NCBI GenBank assembly: GCA_012512335.1
Contig: JAAZEK010000004.1
Coordinates: forward strand, 1 to 9,583
DNA: 9,583 bases
Direction: 5' to 3'
Source: Clostridiales bacterium
GTDB taxonomy: Bacteria > Bacillota > Clostridia > Caldicoprobacterales > DTU083
Part shown: positions 1 to 6,504 of the stretch, piece after piece
Layout: each line of letters opens with the position of its first letter
How positions within the stretch are numbered: the stretch's first letter is position 1
Notes under the pieces: model-generated
Database searches by the model: none
Told to the model about the DNA's origin: nothing
What the model saw: the letters and a program-made list of their open reading frames with translations, nothing else
Position numbers and translations under genes: made by a program

Positions 1-739
1 AAGGACTTCGAGTAGTTGCTCCAACTAATCGAAAATCTGCCGGGAGACCATTTTGGAAGATTTCATGAATATGCCTTGGAATATTGCTATCCTGAGAATT
101 GTAATAGGCACTTTCTAAAAAGACCTTACGATCTTCCAAAACTTTTAACAATTTGTTCATCTGAGTAGGGTGTAACTCACCTATTTCATCAAGAAACAAC
201 ACACCACCATGAGCTTTCGTTACAGCACCAGGCTTCGGCTGAGGAATTCCTGCTACACCAAGGGGACCTGCACCTTGATATATTGGATCGTGCACTGAAC
301 CTATCAGAGGATCGGCTATACTTCGTTCATCAAATCGAACAGAGGTAGCATCCATCTCAATAAATTTAGAGTTCATCTTAAATGGTGATCTTCCATTCTT
401 TTTTGCCTCTTCCAATACCAATCTAGCTGCGCAGGTTTTTCCCACTCCAGGAGGGCCATATATAATTACATGCTGTGGATTTGGGCCACATAATGCAGCT
501 TTTAGGCTTTTAATCCCATTTTCCTGTCCAATTATGTCCTGAAAAGTTTTCGGACGTGTCTTTTCAGATAAAGGTTCACTTAAGGAAATCTCTCGTAATC
601 TTTGGAGTTTTTCCAGCTCTAGCCTAGATTCCTTTTCCACCGCTGACTTGTTTCCTTGCTGTCCTTTTAATAGGTTTAAAAAATACAATCCTATTACTAT
701 TGCAAAAAAGAACTGTATAATAATAATGAACTCTGTCAT
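1..739 (-). CDS. lonB: ATP-dependent protease LonB, N-terminal part (cut by window edge)
   Basis: Encodes the first 246 residues of a membrane-anchored Lon-type AAA+ protease; the reading frame is open to the left edge. After the ATG at 739-737 comes a hydrophobic segment (about residues 4-24, IIIIQFFFAIVIG) that should anchor the protein in the membrane. A charged linker follows, then the AAA+ domain with Walker A GPPGVGKT (95-102), Walker B LFLDEIGEL (181-189) and a sensor-like GATTR (240-244). The family is usually about 550 residues, with a C-terminal Ser/Lys protease domain that would lie off-window. Position directly after clpX matches the clpX-lonB(-lonA) order of Bacillus and many clostridia. 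The possible ribosome binding site is weak (AGG repeats about 10 bases upstream). A terminator separates it from clpX, so it is probably transcribed on its own. In B. subtilis lonB is a sporulation gene expressed in the forespore. Identification is firm; the exact start is moderately sure. Confidence 0.93.
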   Translation of the reverse strand, partial: MTEFIIIIQFFFAIVIGLYFLNLLKGQQGNKSAVEKESRLELEKLQRLREISLSEPLSEKTRPKTFQDIIGQENGIKSLKAALCGPNPQHVIIYGPPGVGKTCAARLVLEEAKKNGRSPFKMNSKFIEMDATSVRFDERSIADPLIGSVHDPIYQGAGPLGVAGIPQPKPGAVTKAHGGVLFLDEIGELHPTQMNKLLKVLEDRKVFLESAYYNSQDSNIPRHIHEIFQNGLPADFRLVGATTRSP

Positions 740-787
740 AGAATCACTACCTACCTTTCCTACCATTTTCATTATGTAAGCTAGAAT

Positions 788-817
788 TATTATGTGGTAT
801 GAGAAGGGTTTTTATCC
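788..817 (-). promoter_or_regulatory. Candidate sigma-G/forespore-type promoter of lonB
   Basis: On the minus strand GGATA (817-813) is followed after exactly 18 bases by CATAATA (794-788). The B. subtilis sigma-G consensus is roughly GMATR-N18-CATNMTA, so the -10 fits fully and the -35 has one mismatch. The predicted transcript would start about 40 bases before the lonB ATG. No good sigma-A -35 sits at the right distance, although CATAAT alone could pass as a sigma-A -10. Known forespore expression of lonB in Bacillus supports it; the match itself is short and could be chance. Confidence 0.4.
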
Positions 818-840
818 AGTTTCAAGGAAGGAAATGGCAC

Positions 841-885
841 AAAAAAAGAAGAGCGGATAAACTTATGTGTTTACTCTACGCTCTT
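841..885 (-). terminator. Intrinsic terminator after clpX
   Basis: On the minus strand AAGAGCG (885-879) pairs with CGCTCTT (855-849), 7 bp. An inner TAAAC/GTTTA helix extends the stem beyond a small internal loop. The stem is followed at once by a CTTTTTTT run (848-841). It lies about 33 bases after the clpX stop codon and ahead of lonB, so it should end the tig-clpP-clpX transcript. Confidence 0.88.
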
Positions 886-917
886 CCCTATAACTTATTT
901 ACTTAATTTCTATAAAA

Positions 918-2207
918 TCAAGATGCTGTTTCCTTCTTCTCTTTAGCCCTTTTCAATTGCTTTCTAGGTTTTTGACCATCGGCAATTATTAGCATAGGAT
1001 CTTCTTTGTTCAAAATGGTCTCCTTGGTGATAATGCATTTTTCAACATCATCTCGAGAAGGAATGTCATACATAACATTTAGCATTATATCTTCTAAGAT
1101 GGCACGTAATCCACGAGCACCAGTTTTTCGTTCAATAGCCATTTTTGCTATCTCGCCAAGAGCTTCTTCATCAAATTCCAAGGCTACATCATCCATCTCT
1201 AAGAGCTTCTGATATTGCTTAACTAATGCATTCTTAGGCTCTTTCAAAATTTTCATGAGAGATTCCTCATCTAAGCTCTGCAAGGTAGCAATTATGGGCA
1301 GCCTGCCGACAAATTCAGGTATTAAGCCGAATTTTAGCAAATCCTCAGGTAGAACATTCTTAAGTATTTCTCCAACATCCTCGCTTTTTTTACTACGTAC
1401 ATCTGCTCCAAAGCCGATTGATTTCTTACCAGTACGGTTTTGAATTAATTTATCAATACCATCAAAGGCACCGCCACAAATAAACAGGATATTGGTAGTA
1501 TCTATTTGAATGAACTCCTGGTGGGGATGCTTTCGGCCTCCCTGGGGAGGAACACTGGCAACTGTTCCTTCTAGAATCTTCAGTAAAGCTTGCTGAACAC
1601 CTTCCCCTGATACATCACGAGTTATGGAAGGATTTTCAGATTTCCTAGCAATCTTATCTATTTCATCGATATATATAATACCTTTTTCTGCTCTTTCAAT
1701 ATCATAATCAGATGTTTGAATTAGCTTTAAAAGTATATTTTCTACATCTTCTCCTACATAACCTGCCTCAGTTAAAGAAGTGGCATCAGCTACTGCAAAA
1801 GGTACATTCAATATTTTTGCCAAAGTCTGGGCCAGTAATGTTTTACCAGAACCTGTTGGCCCCATCATTACGATGTTACTTTTTTGGAGCTCTACATTTT
1901 CAGTGCCTTTTATATCACTATTTATACGCTTGTAGTGGTTGTATACCGCAACCGATAGAGTCCTTTTAGCTCGCTCCTGGCCAATAACATATTGATCCAG
2001 AACCTGTTTTATTTCAGCAGGTTTTGGTATGTCTTTTAATTCCAGTTCAGAAGCATCTTCAAATTCCTCTTCTATAATTTCTTGGCAAAGCTCAATACAC
2101 TCATCACAGATATAAACTCCAGGGCCAGCTACCAATCGTCTAACCTGATCCTGTGTTTTTCCGCAAAAAGAGCATTTTAATTGTTTTTTATCTTCATATC
2201 TTGCCAT
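918..2207 (-). CDS. clpX: ATP-dependent Clp protease ATP-binding subunit ClpX
   Basis: ClpX is the cytoplasmic AAA+ hexamer that recognises tagged proteins, unfolds them and feeds them into ClpP. Numbered from the second ATG, the N-terminal zinc domain has Cys12, Cys15, Cys34 and Cys37 (CSFC...CDEC). The AAA+ core has Walker A GPTGSGKT (116-123), the pore loop GYVG (149-152) and Walker B IIYIDEID (177-184). It also has the RKH loop (225-227), the ClpP-docking IGF loop (264-266), an arginine finger in the EFVGR context (Arg302) and sensor 2 in TGARGLR (Arg365). Length (429) is normal for the family and no key residue is missing. Two ATGs stand in tandem (2210 and 2207); GAGG at 2218-2215 is 7 bases from the second and only 4 from the first, and the second gives the usual MARY-type start. 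It lies about 18 bases after clpP and is probably co-transcribed with clpP and tig. Confidence 0.98.
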   Translation of the reverse strand: MARYEDKKQLKCSFCGKTQDQVRRLVAGPGVYICDECIELCQEIIEEEFEDASELELKDIPKPAEIKQVLDQYVIGQERAKRTLSVAVYNHYKRINSDIKGTENVELQKSNIVMMGPTGSGKTLLAQTLAKILNVPFAVADATSLTEAGYVGEDVENILLKLIQTSDYDIERAEKGIIYIDEIDKIARKSENPSITRDVSGEGVQQALLKILEGTVASVPPQGGRKHPHQEFIQIDTTNILFICGGAFDGIDKLIQNRTGKKSIGFGADVRSKKSEDVGEILKNVLPEDLLKFGLIPEFVGRLPIIATLQSLDEESLMKILKEPKNALVKQYQKLLEMDDVALEFDEEALGEIAKMAIERKTGARGLRAILEDIMLNVMYDIPSRDDVEKCIITKETILNKEDPMLIIADGQKPRKQLKRAKEKKETAS

Positions 2208-2225
2208 CATTTCACCTCTTATAAG

Positions 2226-2810
2226 CTATTTACGGGGAGCTATTACCTCATCTATCAAACCATATTCCTTAGCTTCCAGGGCAGACATAAAGTTATCCCG
2301 ATCGGTATCTCTTTCAATCTTTTCAAGAGGCTGACCAGTTCGCTCGGACAAGATGCTGTTCAACGACTTTTTCATCTTGATAATGTGCTCCGCATGTATC
2401 GCTATGTCGGAGGCTTGACCCCTTGCTCCACCCATAGGCTGATGTATCATAATTTCACTATTGGGCAATGCAAAGCGTTTCCCCTTACTACCTGCCGCTA
2501 ATAGAAAGGCTCCCATAGACGCAGCCATCCCGATACAAATGGTGGATACATCGCTTTTAATATACTGCATTGTATCATAAATAGCAAACCCTGAAGAAAC
2601 AGAACCACCAGGACTATTTATGTAAAGCTTGATTTCCTTGTCCGGGTCCACGGACTCAAGAAATAGAAGCTGTGCCACTACCAAGCTGGCAGTCACATCA
2701 TTGATTTCCTCACCTAAAAATATAATTCTTTCCTGCAACAAACGGGAGAAAATGTCATAAGACCTTTCGCCTCTATTTGTTTGTTCTACTACAATTGGTA
2801 CAAGGCTCAT
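2226..2810 (-). CDS. clpP: ATP-dependent Clp protease proteolytic subunit ClpP
   Basis: ClpP is the serine peptidase that forms the two stacked heptameric rings of the ClpXP protease in the cytoplasm. The 194-residue length and the opening MSLVPIVVEQTNRGERSYDI are typical. The catalytic triad is visible: Ser98 in GMAASMGAF, His123 in MIHQP and Asp172 in DTDRDNFMS; the oxyanion-hole glycines are in SPGG (66-69). There is no long propeptide. An excellent Shine-Dalgarno AAGGAGGAG (2824-2816) sits 5 bases before the ATG, which fixes the start. The gene lies 37 bases after tig and just before clpX, so protease, unfoldase and folding chaperone are probably made from one mRNA. No CtsR-type operator (repeated GGTCAAA heptads) is seen upstream. 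Confidence 0.98.
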   Translation of the reverse strand: MSLVPIVVEQTNRGERSYDIFSRLLQERIIFLGEEINDVTASLVVAQLLFLESVDPDKEIKLYINSPGGSVSSGFAIYDTMQYIKSDVSTICIGMAASMGAFLLAAGSKGKRFALPNSEIMIHQPMGGARGQASDIAIHAEHIIKMKKSLNSILSERTGQPLEKIERDTDRDNFMSALEAKEYGLIDEVIAPRK

Positions 2811-2847
2811 TTCGACTCCTCCTTATTCCTTAACTTAATATATCTTA

Positions 2848-4218
2848 TTACTCTTCTCCATGACCATGGCTTTCTTCATGATTGTGGTCATGGTCGTGAT
2901 CATGATTATGGTTATCGTTGTTCTCTGTTGAAGGCTCAACTAATTCAACTGATTCCATAAGCATATCAATGGTCTTTTGTGTCAGAATGCTGTTGTCCAT
3001 GTATGCTGCATTGGCTGAAAAAGTTTTCTTAATCTCATCAACTTCCTGCTTATACTGTTTAGCCAGATTCTGGTATTCTGCTTCACGATCTTCATCGCTT
3101 ACATTTATTTCTTCTGCCTTCGTAATAGCCTCCAACACTAACTGTGTCTTAACTCTATTGTATGCACTATCTTTGTATTCTGCCCTTAAATCCTCCATAG
3201 ATGTATTAGTCATCTGAAGGTAACTTTGTAAATTCATTCCACTATAACGCATTTGCATTTCCATATCTCGGAGCATGTTGTCAATCTCATCTTCTAGCAT
3301 TACATCTGGAATGTCCACATTGGCATTATCAGTTATTTTACTTATTAACTGATTCTCCATTTGGTTCTTAGCATTTTGCTCAGCGCTTTCTTGAAGCTTA
3401 CTCATTAAATCTGCCTTGTATTCATCAAGTGTGGAAAATTCGCTGACATCTTGTGCAAAGTCGTCATCGAGCTCAGGAAGCTCCTTTTCTTTAATTTCAT
3501 GTATTTTAACATGAAACACTGCTTCCTTACCTTTTAATTCTTCTGCATGGTATTCCTCTGGGAAGCTTACATTAATATCTCGTTCCTCTTCTAAATTCAT
3601 ACCCACAAGCTGTTCTTCGAAACCAGGAATAAAACTACCTGATCCAATTTCCAGGGTTTGTTGTTCTGCTGTACCACCATCAAATGCGACTCCATCAACA
3701 CTACCCTCATAGTCTAAAATAACCATGTCACCGTTTTGGACGCTGCGATCTTCTATGCTTATCCAGCGAGCATTGTCTTCTTGTAAATGCTCCAACTGGT
3801 GGTCTACTTCATCTTCTGTTACGTCAACTTCTACCTTTTCAACCTCAATGCCTTTGTATTGTCCTAATTCTACTTCGGGTTTGACATCAACCTCTGCGGA
3901 TAGAATTAAATCTTGGCCCTCACCAATTTGAACAATGTCAACATCTGGTCTACCAACAGGCTCAATACCTGTCTCCTTTACCGCATCATCATATAAATCG
4001 GGGAAAATTTCATTAATGGCGTCTTCGTATAAAATTGCCTCGCCATAGTATCTTTCAAGTACTTTTCTTGGCACCTTACCCTTACGGAACCCTGGAATAG
4101 CAATATTTTTCCTATTTTTTAAATAGGATGTTTGCATTCCCTTTTCAAATGTCTCTGGATCAACTTTTACCTCTAATCTCACTTTTTTGTTTTCCAGGAT
4201 CTCTTTTGTTACATTCAC
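2848..4218 (-). CDS. tig: Trigger factor, ribosome-bound chaperone/prolyl isomerase with His-rich tail
   Basis: Trigger factor binds the ribosome exit tunnel and assists folding of nascent chains. From the GTG at 4218 the protein has 456 residues. It has an N-terminal ribosome-binding domain with the signature GFRKGKVP (43-50) and a FKBP-like PPIase domain from about 153 to 245 (GDMVILDYEG...SFIPGFEEQLVG). A C-terminal helical chaperone domain follows, to about residue 430. The reading frame extends upstream to an ATG at 4242, but the ribosome binding site AAGGAGG (4233-4227) lies inside that extension, 8 bases before the GTG. The GTG also gives the usual MNVT- start; a TTG at 4221 is less well spaced. 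The last about 20 residues hold eight histidines alternating with Asp/Asn, unlike the common trigger factor C-terminus. Likely first gene of the tig-clpP-clpX unit. Confidence 0.96.
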   Translation of the reverse strand: MNVTKEILENKKVRLEVKVDPETFEKGMQTSYLKNRKNIAIPGFRKGKVPRKVLERYYGEAILYEDAINEIFPDLYDDAVKETGIEPVGRPDVDIVQIGEGQDLILSAEVDVKPEVELGQYKGIEVEKVEVDVTEDEVDHQLEHLQEDNARWISIEDRSVQNGDMVILDYEGSVDGVAFDGGTAEQQTLEIGSGSFIPGFEEQLVGMNLEEERDINVSFPEEYHAEELKGKEAVFHVKIHEIKEKELPELDDDFAQDVSEFSTLDEYKADLMSKLQESAEQNAKNQMENQLISKITDNANVDIPDVMLEDEIDNMLRDMEMQMRYSGMNLQSYLQMTNTSMEDLRAEYKDSAYNRVKTQLVLEAITKAEEINVSDEDREAEYQNLAKQYKQEVDEIKKTFSANAAYMDNSILTQKTIDMLMESVELVEPSTENNDNHNHDHDHDHNHEESHGHGEE

Positions 4219-4226
4219 CAATATGT

Positions 4227-4233
4227 CCTCCTT
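4227..4233 (-). promoter_or_regulatory. Ribosome binding site that sets the tig start
   Basis: AAGGAGG on the minus strand, a near-perfect anti-16S match, 8 bases before the GTG at 4218-4216. It falls within the upstream ATG-initiated extension of the same frame, which argues that the extension (MIVKEDIL) is not translated. Confidence 0.85.
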
Positions 4234-4312
4234 AACAATCATCCGGAAACCTGTTACCTGTTAGGCTTCACTAATATATCATAACCCAAATATAAGCTTT
4301 TCTAACCTAATC

Positions 4313-4364
4313 ATTATACAAATAACGGAAAACGGATAGTAAAATTTCCTAACTTGAATCTTAA
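4313..4364 (-). promoter_or_regulatory. Candidate promoter region for tig-clpP-clpX
   Basis: On the minus strand a perfect -10 hexamer TATAAT (4318-4313) sits about 95 bases before the tig start, but no good -35 lies 16-18 bases upstream of it. An alternative pair slightly upstream is TTAAGA (4364-4359), N17, TACTAT (4341-4336), four of six matches each. The 282-base gap between tig and the divergent fabI (4219-4500) is very AT-rich and must carry both promoters; which minus-strand pair is used cannot be decided by reading. Confidence 0.4.
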
Positions 4365-4400
4365 CATATTTGAAAATTGAATGCAATACCTGGATTTCCA

Positions 4401-4430
4401 TTGCTCTTTTATCCTGTAGTATTATATAAT
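4401..4430 (+). promoter_or_regulatory. Candidate sigma-A promoter of fabI
   Basis: TTGCTC (4401-4406), an 18-base spacer and a perfect TATAAT (4425-4430). The fabI ATG is 70 bases downstream, leaving a leader of about 60 bases. The -10 is embedded in a perfect 12-base palindrome, TATTATATAATA (4420-4431), which could be an operator or simply AT-rich chance. Confidence 0.5.
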
Positions 4431-4500
4431 AGTAAAAATCATATGCTATTATTTATATCTTAGGTTTTATTCGAGATCTATTTGGAAAGGACTGAATTTT

Positions 4501-5268
4501 ATGAAAGAATTGCTTAAAGACAAAAACATACTAATTATGGGTGTAGCCAACAAATGGAGTATTGCTTGGGGAATTGCAGAATCCTGCGCAAAAGCTGGTG
4601 CAAGACTTATTCTTACCTATCAGAATGAGCGCTCAAAGACCTCTGTATCCCAGCTATCTGCTACATTGCCCGATGTAGCACTTTATCCCTGTGACGTATC
4701 TTCAGATGAGGAAATAACACAACTCTTTGATTCAATCAAGAAAGATTACGGTACCCTACATGGTGTAGCTCACTGTCTAGCATTTTCAAAGGGTGAAGAA
4801 CTTAACGGATATTATTATGACACGTCTCGCGATGGCTACCTTCTTGCTCAAAATATCAGCTCTTATTCTCTAGCAGCTGTATCGAGAGAAGCCAGACCCT
4901 TGATGGTCGAAGGAGGAAGCATCATTACCCTTACATATCTTGGTGGAGAGCGAGTAGTACCTAATTATAATGTCATGGGAGTAGCTAAAGCAGCGTTGGA
5001 GGCCTCTGTTCGTTATCTAGCTAATGACTTAGGCCCTGAACAAATCCGCGTTAATTCCATATCAGCAGGACCTATAAAAACTGTTTCTGCTAAGGGAGTA
5101 AAGAATTTCAGCGCATTATTGGATGAATATGAGGGAAAGACACCTTTGCGTAGAACCGTGAATCAACAGGATATTGGTGATACCTCTGTATTTTTACTGA
5201 GTGATTTATCTCGCGGAATTACAGGTGAGAACATTCATGTCGATGCAGGATATCATATTCTTGGGTAA
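4501..5268 (+). CDS. fabI: Enoyl-[acyl-carrier-protein] reductase FabI (NADH type)
   Basis: FabI reduces the trans-2-enoyl-ACP double bond with NAD(P)H, the last step of each elongation cycle of type II fatty acid synthesis, in the cytoplasm. The 255-residue protein is an atypical short-chain dehydrogenase. The cofactor loop GVANKWSIAWGIA covers 14-26. The FabI active-site pair Tyr156-X6-Lys163 is in YNVMGVAK, Tyr146 is in LTYLGGER, and the SAGPIKT loop is at 178-184. These tyrosines and lysine fall at the same numbers as in E. coli FabI. The residue aligning with the E. coli triclosan-contact Gly93 appears to be Ala94, as in Gram-positive FabI. A modest ribosome binding site (GGAAAGGA, 4484-4491) lies 9 bases before the ATG. 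The gene stands alone, divergent from tig and convergent with the glycosyltransferase, not inside a fab cluster. Complete and intact. Confidence 0.97.
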   Translation: MKELLKDKNILIMGVANKWSIAWGIAESCAKAGARLILTYQNERSKTSVSQLSATLPDVALYPCDVSSDEEITQLFDSIKKDYGTLHGVAHCLAFSKGEELNGYYYDTSRDGYLLAQNISSYSLAAVSREARPLMVEGGSIITLTYLGGERVVPNYNVMGVAKAALEASVRYLANDLGPEQIRVNSISAGPIKTVSAKGVKNFSALLDEYEGKTPLRRTVNQQDIGDTSVFLLSDLSRGITGENIHVDAGYHILG

Positions 5269-5293
5269 ATAATAGAAGAAAAATCAATCAATT

Positions 5294-5349
5294 TCATCCT
5301 GAGTGCTAGCGTAGGATCTTTCTTAGATTCCTTGTTGCGCTTGGGATGA
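5294..5349. repeat. Long imperfect palindrome, likely interspersed repeat element
   Basis: The two halves are inverted copies. TCATCCTGAGTGC (5294-5306) pairs with GCGCTTGGGATGA (5337-5349), with three G-T wobbles. AGGATCT (5313-5319) pairs with AGATTCCT (5325-5332) with a one-base bulge around a short loop. Several mismatches in the middle suggest an old copy that has drifted. From memory it resembles a widespread bacterial palindromic repeat of the TCATCCTGAGCG...AAGGATCT type; this is unverified, and no second copy is present in the window. Confidence 0.65.
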
Positions 5350-5360
5350 CAAACTTTTTT
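5294..5360 (+). terminator. Probable terminator after fabI
   Basis: The palindromic hairpin begins 26 bases after the fabI stop. On the plus strand it is followed within a few bases by a T6 run (5355-5360), as in an intrinsic terminator. In the opposite direction the T-run after the stem is more distant, so termination of the converging glycosyltransferase transcript is possible but weaker. Confidence 0.6.
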
Positions 5361-5388
5361 CAATGACAGAGTTTACGTTATGGCATAG

Positions 5389-6504
5389 TTAACTCTCATG
5401 TAACACAGCCCATGTCTGCCTTATCATCTCTGACTCTGATAACCCCTTCTCATGAATATCTTGTTTGGCTTGCCATCCATATTTTTTAGCAAGTTCTGGA
5501 TTTTCAAAAAAAGATTGCAGAGCTATTCTAAGGGCAAAGGCATTATCAGGTGGTATTAAAATTCCATTCTTCTCATGAGTCAGCCATTCTGGTATTCCGC
5601 CTACAGAGCTAGCAATAATGGGCAACCCAAAATACATTGCTTCCAGGACAGTTATTCCAAGACCTTCTGTCAAAGTAGGCAATACGAAGATGTTAAATGA
5701 AGCATAATAATCCTGTATATTAGAAACATTACCCGCAAATATAATTTGCTTAAAAATCCCAAGAGACTCAGCTAGCTTTTTCAAATGAATCTCCTCTGGG
5801 CCTGAACCTACTATTAAGAGCTTTGCATTAGAGCATTTAAAAAGTATTCCAGACATAGCAGTCAATAAGATATGTATTCCTTTTGATGGAATCAATCTTG
5901 CCACCGTCCCCACTATCCATTCATTATCTCCAATATTATATTTTTCTCTGATTGATGAGTTGCCATTAGCTGCAGGCAAAGCTGGTATTGCATTATATAC
6001 TACATGTAATTTTCCCTCTGGAATACCCATATCTCTATTCATAGATGTTTTCAACGCCTTAGAAACGCAGATGATTTTATGGGTCTTTTCTCCCATCCAT
6101 TTCTCAACAACTTGAATAAATCGACTTATAATCTTTCCTCGCCCAAATGTAACAAAATTATGCACTGTATATGCTAAGGGTATTTGGGTTCCATTAAGCC
6201 ATCCAGCCATTCTTCCAAAAAAACCTGCTTTAAAACCATGGCAGTGAATAAGTTGGGGTTTTGTCTTCCTTATATAGTAAATAAGCTTTATGAGTTTCCA
6301 GATATTTAGAAAAGGCCTAATTGTCTTAGAAAAGGGAAATTTTATGACATGTATACCTGTCAACTTTAAATCCTCTGTGTCATCTTCGGAAAAATTACAG
6401 ATAGCAAAAACCTCTGCCCCTTCATCGATCAATCCCCTACATAGGGAAATATAATGCCTTTTCATACCTCCTTCGGCTTTTCCAATAATCTCCATTAACC
6501 TCAC
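5389..6504 (-). CDS. Glycosyltransferase, GT4 family (GT-B fold)
   Basis: A cytoplasmic retaining glycosyltransferase that should move a sugar from a nucleotide-sugar donor to a glycan or lipid acceptor. The N-terminal acceptor domain opens with a glycine loop (IIGKAEGGMKRH) and continues with HCHGFKAGFFGR. The C-terminal donor domain starts near residue 190 with VGTVARLIPSKGI (Arg203 and Lys208 are the likely phosphate binders). It carries the EX7E motif EGLGITVLE (Glu280 and Glu288), followed by GLPIIASSVGGIPE. Length, 371 residues, is normal. The frame is open up to an ATG at 6522, but the GTG at 6504-6502 is preferred. It overlaps the TGA of the upstream gene as GTGA, has GAAGAAGG 7 bases upstream, and gives a start typical of the family. 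The overlap implies translational coupling to the membrane protein before it. Donor and acceptor cannot be read from the sequence. Confidence 0.9.
   Translation of the reverse strand: MRLMEIIGKAEGGMKRHYISLCRGLIDEGAEVFAICNFSEDDTEDLKLTGIHVIKFPFSKTIRPFLNIWKLIKLIYYIRKTKPQLIHCHGFKAGFFGRMAGWLNGTQIPLAYTVHNFVTFGRGKIISRFIQVVEKWMGEKTHKIICVSKALKTSMNRDMGIPEGKLHVVYNAIPALPAANGNSSIREKYNIGDNEWIVGTVARLIPSKGIHILLTAMSGILFKCSNAKLLIVGSGPEEIHLKKLAESLGIFKQIIFAGNVSNIQDYYASFNIFVLPTLTEGLGITVLEAMYFGLPIIASSVGGIPEWLTHEKNGILIPPDNAFALRIALQSFFENPELAKKYGWQAKQDIHEKGLSESEMIRQTWAVLHES

Noticed and set aside
1006..1969. Several plus-strand open frames opposite clpX (1006-1212, 1255-1443, 1712-1969)
   Set aside because: They lie wholly inside the intact clpX gene on the other strand, have Ser/Leu/Phe-rich compositions typical of antisense frames and match no family.
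2181..2501. Plus-strand open frame of 106 codons across the clpX/clpP junction
   Set aside because: It overlaps two fully conserved genes and the protein shows no recognisable motif; an antisense shadow.
2918..3931. Plus-strand open frames opposite tig
   Set aside because: Ser/Thr-rich antisense translations of the trigger factor coding sequence.
4411..4440. FapR-type operator upstream of fabI
   Set aside because: A FapR site needs TAGTA facing TACTA; here both flanks read TAGTA in the same direction, so the known consensus is not met.
4219..4500. CtsR or CIRCE heat-shock operators upstream of tig-clpP-clpX
   Set aside because: No repeated GGTCAAA heptad and no TTAGCACTC-N9-GAGTGCTAA-like inverted repeat is present.
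5369..5395. Second hairpin (GAGTT...AACTC) at the 3' end of the glycosyltransferase gene
   Set aside because: Only five outer pairs fit; the inner pairing would leave a one-base loop, and it overlaps the stop codon.
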